Of a stretch of DNA of 10,291 nucleotides, positions 6,276 through 10,291 are shown one piece after another; within the stretch, counting starts at the first letter, position 1; each line of letters begins with the position of its first letter. Origin of the DNA: Anaerolineae bacterium (GTDB lineage Bacteria; Chloroflexota; Anaerolineae; E26-bin7); the NCBI GenBank assembly GCA_029933115.1, contig JAOZOT010000094.1, positions 1 through 10,291 of the forward strand. Direction: 5' to 3'. The position numbers were made by a program, and so were the translations under genes. Below the pieces are notes generated by a model. The model was given only the letters and a program-made list of their open reading frames with translations, made no database searches and was not told the DNA's origin.

Positions 6276-8612
6276 ATGTCGAACGAGATTGAGGCTATCA
6301 TCAACTCTTATCACTCCGCCACATTGCGGGAAATGGCCAACGCCGCCGGCCTGGAGGTCACCGACGAGCGGGGCAAAAAGCTGCGCAAGGCGGCCCTGCT
6401 CGCCAAGATACGAGCCGAATTCTTCAGCGAGGCACGGGTGCGCGCCTCCTGGAAGCGGTTGGACGAACGAGAACAGACCGTGCTGAACCGCCTGTTGCTG
6501 CGCGGGGGGATAGCCACCACCAAAAGCTTCCGGCGCGAACTCGTCCGGGCAGGGCTGGCCACCGAGCCTGAGAAACCAGAGAAGCCCAGGAACCGCCGCT
6601 ATTACTACTACCGCTCCGACGTCCCCTACGCCGATAGATACGCCGGAAATCCCAAACGCAAACAATCCACCATCTTTGAAGATATCATCGCCCGCCTGAC
6701 CTACCACGGATTGGTTTTCAGCCGGGGGACACCTTTGACCTCGGGCGGCACCCCCTACAAGCTGCGATTTCACCCCGGCACTACCATCTACGTTCCCGAG
6801 GTCATCCGGCGCTACCTACCGGAGCCGGAGCCCATCCCGCCCAGCCTCTCCACCTGGCAACCGACCCGAATCGAAACCGGTACGCCGGCGCTGCTGCTGC
6901 GCGACCTCTACCTCTACTGGGACTTTGTACGGCGTAACGAAGTAACCCTGACCCAGGCCGAGTTTGTCCCCAAAAACCGGCTCAAGGCCATTAACAAAGC
7001 TCTGCTGATGCCCGACCCGCTCTTGCCAGAGGCCAGACGGGAGGATGACACCGGACGGCTCTACCTGCTGCGTCAGTTGCTGGAAACACTGGGGCTGGTG
7101 CGCAAAGAGAGAGGCCGCCTGCGCCCCGTCGGAAAAGACGCCCTGCACGTGCCCGAGTTCTGGAGCTGGACTCAAACTGAGCAGTTAAGGGCCTGTCTGG
7201 AGGCCTGGTCCCGGTCAGAGGGGCGCGGGGGATTGGGCAGCGATGCCGCCAAGTACGGGCCGCGCTATGCCCACGCCCGGCAGGCGGTGCTGACAGCCTT
7301 GAAAACGCTGCCGCTCAACGTATGGTTGGAGCCAGAGGATCTCCTGGAGCAGATCCGGGGGCAGGACCTGGATTTCTTATTCCCCGAGCACAGCAGGGTA
7401 GAGAACTCCAGAAGCAGTTGGTACTACAGCTACTCCGGCAGCTATTATTCCGGCCAGCGCGAGACCCTGCTCGAAACATTTGAGCACCTCGAAGCCGAGT
7501 TTGTGAACCGTTGTCTGACCGGCTTTTTGCATCACCTCGGAGTGGTGGACCTGGGCTATGACGACGACACGTTGCAAGGCTTCCGCTTGACTCCGACGAG
7601 CCGGAGCATATTGGGCCTGGAGACACCAGAGCAGCAACCCTCCCAGACCCAGGAAGAGACCGGCAGGCTGGTCGTCCAGCCCAGCTTCCAGGTGATAGCC
7701 ATAGGACCGGTCAGCCTGGCCGTGCTGGCCCGGTTGGACCTGTTCGCCGAGCGGGAACGAGCGGACCAGGGCGCATTTGAATACCGATTGTCGCGGGAAT
7801 CGGTCTACCGGGCACAGCAGTTGGGCATGGACGTGACCGACATCGCCCGTTTCCTGGAACAGGCCGGCAGCACCGCGCTGCCCCAGAACGTGCGCCGCTC
7901 ACTGGACGAGTGGGCTGCCTCTCACGAGCGCATCATTTTTCGCACCGGGGTCAGCCTGCTGCAGGCAGCGGATGCGGACCTGTTGGCCGCGCTGATGGAC
8001 GACCCACGCACCGGCAAACACCTGGCCCGGGCGGTGTCGCCAGAAGTGGCCCTGGTCAAAAAGAACCGGCAACGACGACTGACCTCCACCCTGGTGGAGC
8101 AGGGGCTCTTCCCGGCCGTCTCAGGCGCGCAGCCAGAGGCAGCCGACAACAGCGTCATCATCCAGGAGGATGGGACCATCCGCCCCATTCACGCCGTCCC
8201 CAGCCTGCACCTGCGCGGCCGGCTCTCCCGGCTGGCAGAAGAGACGGCCGACGGGGAATGGCGCTTGACCCCCGCCTCGGTCCGCCGGGCCGGTGGCAGC
8301 AGAAGCAAGGTGCTCCACCTGCTGGACGAACTGGGTAAACTTCACCGTGGCCCGTTTCCGGGCAAACTGGCCGAGCAGATCAAGGCCTGGGGTGGCTATT
8401 ACGGTCAAGCGGCCGTCGAGACCCTCACGCTCATCGAGTTTCGCGACCAGGCCACCCTGGACGAACTGAGGCAACACCCCGAACTGCGGAGCTGTCTGAC
8501 TCCCTTCCCGGCCGGAAATCGGGCGCTGGCCGTCGTCCCGGCCGAGAAACTGGCCCAGGTGAAGGAAATCCTGGCCCGTTTCGGGGTGCGCGTCAAAGAT
8601 GGCCTGCGGTGA
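6276..8612 (+). CDS. XPB helicase-associated protein, companion 3, with tandem XPB-type modules
   Basis: A 778-residue protein paralogous to the two preceding companions. Residues 14-50 are the SAP-like segment (TLREMANAAGLEV, KLRKAALLAKI), followed by WKRLDEREQTVLNRLL, as in the paralogues. The middle has LEPEDLLEQI and LHHLGVVDLGY, again matching companion 2, and Tyr clusters at 109-112 and 383-391. The C-terminal third holds two consecutive copies of the XPB N-terminal module: residues 464-613 (RLVVQPSF, DLFAER, YRLSRESVYRA from 503, ALPQNV) and 626-778 (SVIIQEDG, SRLAEE, WRLTPASVRRA from 662). ATG 6276 has GAGG at 6264-6267, 8 bp upstream. The gene follows the MITE-like element, so it may need its own promoter or read-through. 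No catalytic motif is recognised. A helicase-partner role is inferred from context and from Rv0862c-type families. Confidence 0.85.
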   Translation: MSNEIEAIINSYHSATLREMANAAGLEVTDERGKKLRKAALLAKIRAEFFSEARVRASWKRLDEREQTVLNRLLLRGGIATTKSFRRELVRAGLATEPEKPEKPRNRRYYYYRSDVPYADRYAGNPKRKQSTIFEDIIARLTYHGLVFSRGTPLTSGGTPYKLRFHPGTTIYVPEVIRRYLPEPEPIPPSLSTWQPTRIETGTPALLLRDLYLYWDFVRRNEVTLTQAEFVPKNRLKAINKALLMPDPLLPEARREDDTGRLYLLRQLLETLGLVRKERGRLRPVGKDALHVPEFWSWTQTEQLRACLEAWSRSEGRGGLGSDAAKYGPRYAHARQAVLTALKTLPLNVWLEPEDLLEQIRGQDLDFLFPEHSRVENSRSSWYYSYSGSYYSGQRETLLETFEHLEAEFVNRCLTGFLHHLGVVDLGYDDDTLQGFRLTPTSRSILGLETPEQQPSQTQEETGRLVVQPSFQVIAIGPVSLAVLARLDLFAERERADQGAFEYRLSRESVYRAQQLGMDVTDIARFLEQAGSTALPQNVRRSLDEWAASHERIIFRTGVSLLQAADADLLAALMDDPRTGKHLARAVSPEVALVKKNRQRRLTSTLVEQGLFPAVSGAQPEAADNSVIIQEDGTIRPIHAVPSLHLRGRLSRLAEETADGEWRLTPASVRRAGGSRSKVLHLLDELGKLHRGPFPGKLAEQIKAWGGYYGQAAVETLTLIEFRDQATLDELRQHPELRSCLTPFPAGNRALAVVPAEKLAQVKEILARFGVRVKDGLR
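7665..8114 (+). repeat. First tandem XPB-type module of companion 3
   Basis: Coding segment for residues 464-613. It shows the pattern seen in the helicase N-terminus: a VVQ strand, a short helix ending FAER, then YRLSRESVYRAQQLG, an L-P-x-N-V turn, a DEW helix and a closing VEQGLFP. Confidence 0.7.
8151..8609 (+). repeat. Second tandem XPB-type module of companion 3
   Basis: Coding segment for residues 626-778. It repeats the order of the preceding copy: IIQ strand, SRLAEE helix, WRLTPASVRRA, a KAWGG helix, then LIEF and LAVVPAEKLAQV. Its start at residue 662 and its length match the C-terminal module of companion 2. Confidence 0.7.
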
Positions 8613-8746
8613 TGAGAGACCAGGGTAACACATCGGACTGCCTCCAGGAGACACACCGTTAGCGGGGCAAAGCGCAGTTCCTTCGCCCCCTGCAGTGCGC
8701 CGCACTTCAACCTGACATTGCGCCTGCCACAGACACGACGTAGAAA
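8613..8746 (+). other. 134-bp intergenic gap with two weak hairpins
   Basis: GGGGCAAAG (8664-8672) can pair with CTTCGCCCC (8681-8689) with one mismatch and an 8-base loop. AGTGCG-C-CGCACT (8694-8706) is a perfect short palindrome. Neither is followed by a T-tract, so they are not convincing intrinsic terminators. I see no clear promoter or strong ribosome binding site before the next gene. Confidence 0.4.
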
Positions 8747-9211
8747 ATGGGTTCCAAAATCATCCTGACCGGCCGACCGGCCGGCAAGATCACCAAGACC
8801 GGCAAAGTAATCGCCTTCAAAATGGTAGAATCTCCGGCGCAGACCTCGATGCCAAAGGACCTGCCCAAGCCATCCCCTTCTGCCTACATCGTCTACTGCA
8901 CGCAGAAGCAATGGAAGAAGGCAGAATATCGCGGCGGCGACGAATTGGTCATCGAAGGCAACCCCACCGTCCGTGTCACCCGGGATGGCCGAGGATACGT
9001 CGAGGTGGCGGCCTTGAAGATAACGACCAAGCGCAAGGAGGCCGCACTGAAACTACAACAACTCAGCGCCCATCGCGACGAATGCCTGGCCGCGCTGGAG
9101 GAAGCGCGGCGGACGGGCAGCGGCGTGGAGGAGGCGGAGGCCGCGCTGGACAAGGCAGAGAAGAACCTGGCTCGCTTCCGCCAGGCACACCCGGAATTGG
9201 ACCAAGGCTGA
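8747..9211 (+). CDS. Probable SSB-like OB-fold protein with C-terminal coiled coil
   Basis: A 154-residue protein. Residues 3-93 read like a single-stranded-DNA-binding OB-fold. KIILTGRP resembles the first strand of SSB proteins (K-V-x-L-x-G-R), GKVIAFKMVE the second and third, YIVYC..QW the strand with the conserved aromatic/Trp, and GDELVIEGNPTVR followed by GYVEVAALKI the closing strands. Residues 95-148 are a Lys/Glu/Ala-rich helix with likely coiled-coil heptads (EAALKLQQL, EEAEAALDKAEKNL). The acidic DDIPF-type tail of classical SSB is absent. An in-frame stop at 8741-8743 makes ATG 8747 the earliest possible start; the Shine-Dalgarno is weak. Its position behind a helicase block fits an ssDNA-binding accessory, but the OB call rests on pattern recognition. 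A plain hypothetical protein remains possible. Confidence 0.75.
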   Translation: MGSKIILTGRPAGKITKTGKVIAFKMVESPAQTSMPKDLPKPSPSAYIVYCTQKQWKKAEYRGGDELVIEGNPTVRVTRDGRGYVEVAALKITTKRKEAALKLQQLSAHRDECLAALEEARRTGSGVEEAEAALDKAEKNLARFRQAHPELDQG

Positions 9212-9317
9212 ACCCATACCCCCACCAGCCCAAACCGCAGAATAACCGCTCGCCGTTCGCGGCGGATGAGCGCCGCCTTCAAAAGCGCACTCCGCTGCCA
9301 ACGAGGGAACCAACGCC
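9212..9317 (+). other. Non-coding gap with a UUCG tetraloop hairpin
   Basis: CGCCG-TTCG-CGGCG (9251-9264) is a perfect 5-bp stem capped by a UUCG tetraloop, flanked by CGCT/AGCG-type bases that could extend the stem with a bulge. No T-tract follows. It may stabilise the 3' end of the preceding transcript. Nothing else is recognisable in this stretch. Confidence 0.4.
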
Positions 9318-9318
9318 G

Positions 9319-9358
9319 GCCGCTTTCTGCGCAAAAAGGAAGCGGCTTTTGCGCTTTT
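9319..9358 (+). terminator. Terminator-like double hairpin upstream of perR
   Basis: GCCGCTT (9319-9325) pairs perfectly with AAGCGGC (9340-9346), followed directly by TTTT. An overlapping perfect 8-bp pair, GCGCAAAA (9329-9336) with TTTTGCGC (9347-9354), is also followed by TTTT (9355-9358). The two stems interlock and are probably alternatives. The position between the SSB-like gene and the promoter of the regulator fits an intrinsic terminator. Confidence 0.6.
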
Positions 9359-9395
9359 GGCCCCAATATTTTAAGGTTACCAGGTCAATTGCCTC

Positions 9396-9424
9396 TTGAC
9401 AAATCTTAATTATTGTGTTAGAAT
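9396..9424 (+). promoter_or_regulatory. Sigma-70-type promoter of the PerR-like gene
   Basis: A consensus -35 TTGACA (9396-9401) lies 17 bp before TAGAAT (9419-9424), one base from the TATAAT consensus. The region is sharply AT-rich against its surroundings, and the coding start is 23 bp further on. Confidence 0.85.
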
Positions 9425-9432
9425 AATTATAA
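9418..9432. promoter_or_regulatory. Per box operator overlapping the -10
   Basis: TTAGAATAATTATAA is a 7-1-7 inverted repeat with 13 of 14 specified positions matching the Bacillus subtilis Per box TTATAATnATTATAA. It fits the Fur box 7-1-7 unit less well (11 of 14). Because it covers the -10 element, bound regulator would block RNA polymerase, which implies self-repression relieved by peroxide. Confidence 0.8.
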
Positions 9433-9435
9433 ACC

Positions 9436-9440
9436 AGGAG
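9436..9440 (+). promoter_or_regulatory. Shine-Dalgarno of the PerR-like gene
   Basis: AGGAG lies 7 bp before ATG 9448 and fixes that start. Confidence 0.75.
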
Positions 9441-9447
9441 CTATTCT

Positions 9448-9870
9448 ATGTCACGATTTGAAGAACTCGTTCAGAAATTCAAACAACATGGCTACAAAAT
9501 GACCCCCCAACGACGGGCGATCCTCGAAGTCCTGACCGAGGGCATACATCACCCCACGGCCGAGCAAATCTACGAGCAGGTGAAAGAGCATCTGCCCGAC
9601 ATATCGTTGGCTACCATCTACAACACCCTGCACGAACTGACCGAGCTGCAGGAGTTGCGTGAACTCGACCTGGGCCACGGAGTACGACACTACGACATCT
9701 CGCCAGAGGACCACGCCCACCAGGTCTGCCTGATATGCGGGCGGATTGAAGACATCCCCGCCGATTTTGAGGCAGTCAAGTCACTGCTTCAATGCAGCGA
9801 GGGGTTTCACCCCATGCGGTACGCCGTGACGATCTACGGCTACTGTGCTGACGCCCCATCTGGCGAATAG
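9448..9870 (+). CDS. perR: PerR-type peroxide-responsive regulator (Fur family)
   Basis: A 140-residue Fur-family metalloregulator. The winged-helix N-terminal half contains KMTPQRRAILEVL (17-29), HHPTAEQIY (34-42) and the recognition-helix region ISLATIYNTL (52-61). By alignment with B. subtilis PerR, the regulatory-metal ligands H37, D85, H91, H93 and D104 correspond here to H35, D83, H89, H91 and D102. An Asp at the last position is the PerR-type choice, so peroxide sensing by iron-catalysed histidine oxidation is expected. The structural zinc site has C94-x-x-C97 and C133, but the fourth ligand is Ala136 (YGYCADAP at the C-terminus). The promoter carries a Per box, implying autoregulation, and the next gene encodes a ferritin-like protein, consistent with oxidative stress. 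The Fur family is certain; the PerR subtype is likely, with Fur or Zur less so. Confidence 0.9.
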   Translation: MSRFEELVQKFKQHGYKMTPQRRAILEVLTEGIHHPTAEQIYEQVKEHLPDISLATIYNTLHELTELQELRELDLGHGVRHYDISPEDHAHQVCLICGRIEDIPADFEAVKSLLQCSEGFHPMRYAVTIYGYCADAPSGE

Positions 9871-9876
9871 CAAGTT

Positions 9877-9883
9877 GAGGAGG
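9877..9883 (+). promoter_or_regulatory. Shine-Dalgarno of the ferritin-like gene
   Basis: GAGGAGG lies 7 bp before ATG 9891. It is the strongest ribosome binding site in the window and suggests high translation of the downstream protein. Confidence 0.8.
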
Positions 9884-9890
9884 AACAAAA

Positions 9891-10291
9891 ATGAACCCAG
9901 AAACCGATGCTGCCCTGGCCGCCCTTAATCAAGCCATTGAACTCGAGATGGAAGGCCGGCGTTTCTATCTGCAAGCGGCAGAATGCACCACCAACCCCAA
10001 AGGGGCAGAGATGTTCCGCTCTCTGGCGGACGACGAAACCACCCACGAGCGTATCCTCCGCCGCCAACTCGACGCCCTCACCAAAGGGGACAACTGGGTG
10101 CTGCCCGATGGCCTCCCCCAGGTCACAGCCGACCTGACGGCCCTCGTGTTCCTGGAGAGTGAGAAGGTGTGCGAGGAAGCCGTGCGACCCGATGACAGCG
10201 ACCTGGATGCCCTGTTGTTCGCCTTGCAAATCGAAAACAAAAGCTTCAACCTTTATCGTGAACTGGCCCAAAACACCCAAGACCCCAACGG
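9891..10291 (+). CDS. Ferritin-like/rubrerythrin-family di-iron protein (partial, runs off window)
   Basis: The first 133 codons of a four-helix ferritin-like protein. Helix A has AIELEMEGRRFYLQAA with a Glu seven residues before Tyr26 (E19). Helix B has the DDETTHERIL E-x-x-H pair (E49, H52). Helix C or D shows ALQIENKSFNLYREL, where E115 again lies seven residues before Tyr122. These match di-iron ligand spacing in rubrerythrins and ferritins. No rubredoxin-type Cys pairs are visible in the part present; they could lie beyond the end. Known relatives detoxify peroxide or bind iron in the cytoplasm. The gene starts 20 bp after the PerR-like stop, so it is almost certainly co-transcribed and controlled by the same Per box. 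The 3' end is missing. Confidence 0.85.
   Translation, partial: MNPETDAALAALNQAIELEMEGRRFYLQAAECTTNPKGAEMFRSLADDETTHERILRRQLDALTKGDNWVLPDGLPQVTADLTALVFLESEKVCEEAVRPDDSDLDALLFALQIENKSFNLYRELAQNTQDPN

Noticed and set aside
14..8612. Bax1-type or other nuclease partner of XPB
   Set aside because: None of the companion proteins shows a recognisable nuclease motif, so an XPB-Bax1-like pair is not supported.
9319..9354. H-type pseudoknot
   Set aside because: No linker exists between the 3' arms of the two stems, so both cannot form at once.
1..10291. CRISPR array, tRNA or rRNA genes
   Set aside because: No regularly spaced direct repeats and no cloverleaf or rRNA signature were seen.

Overview
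The window reads as a stretch of chromosome from a moderately GC-rich bacterium. A member of the Chloroflexota (Anaerolineae-like) is my best guess. The grounds are gene content (an XPB-type helicase with companion proteins), few strong Shine-Dalgarno sequences, and a dispersed-repeat style (short ACGACT..AGTCGT hairpins inside a small inverted-repeat element) that I associate from memory with that phylum. This is inference, because no rRNA or marker gene is present. All genes lie on the + strand.

Bases 1-8612 form an XPB helicase block: an XPB/Ssl2-family superfamily 2 helicase (14-1780), followed by three large proteins (1843-3690, 3710-6046, 6276-8612) that are paralogous to each other. 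Each companion has a SAP-like N-terminal segment followed by an LD-x(2,3)-(Q/R/E) helical stretch, a winged-helix-like middle, and a C-terminal module of about 145-150 residues. That module also forms the N-terminus of the helicase itself. I count five copies: one in the helicase, one each in the second and third proteins, and a tandem pair in the fourth. The third protein also carries a SWIM zinc finger. This extends the known pairing of bacterial XPB (Rv0861c) with a helicase-associated protein (Rv0862c) in Mycobacterium, and is the best candidate here for an under-described multi-protein DNA or transcription machine.

The gap at 6047-6275 holds a MITE-like element with perfect 14-bp terminal inverted repeats and nested hairpins. 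It separates the third and fourth genes.

A small gene at 8747-9211 encodes a probable SSB-like OB-fold protein with a C-terminal coiled coil. It may be functionally linked to the helicase block. The gap at 9212-9447 holds a UUCG hairpin, a terminator-like structure, and then a strong promoter.

Bases 9396-10291 are a separate peroxide-stress unit: a PerR-type Fur-family regulator behind a TTGACA-17-TAGAAT promoter whose -10 lies inside a nearly perfect Per box (self-regulation), followed 20 bp later by a ferritin-like/rubrerythrin-type di-iron protein that runs off the window. The regulator lacks one of the four usual structural-zinc cysteines.
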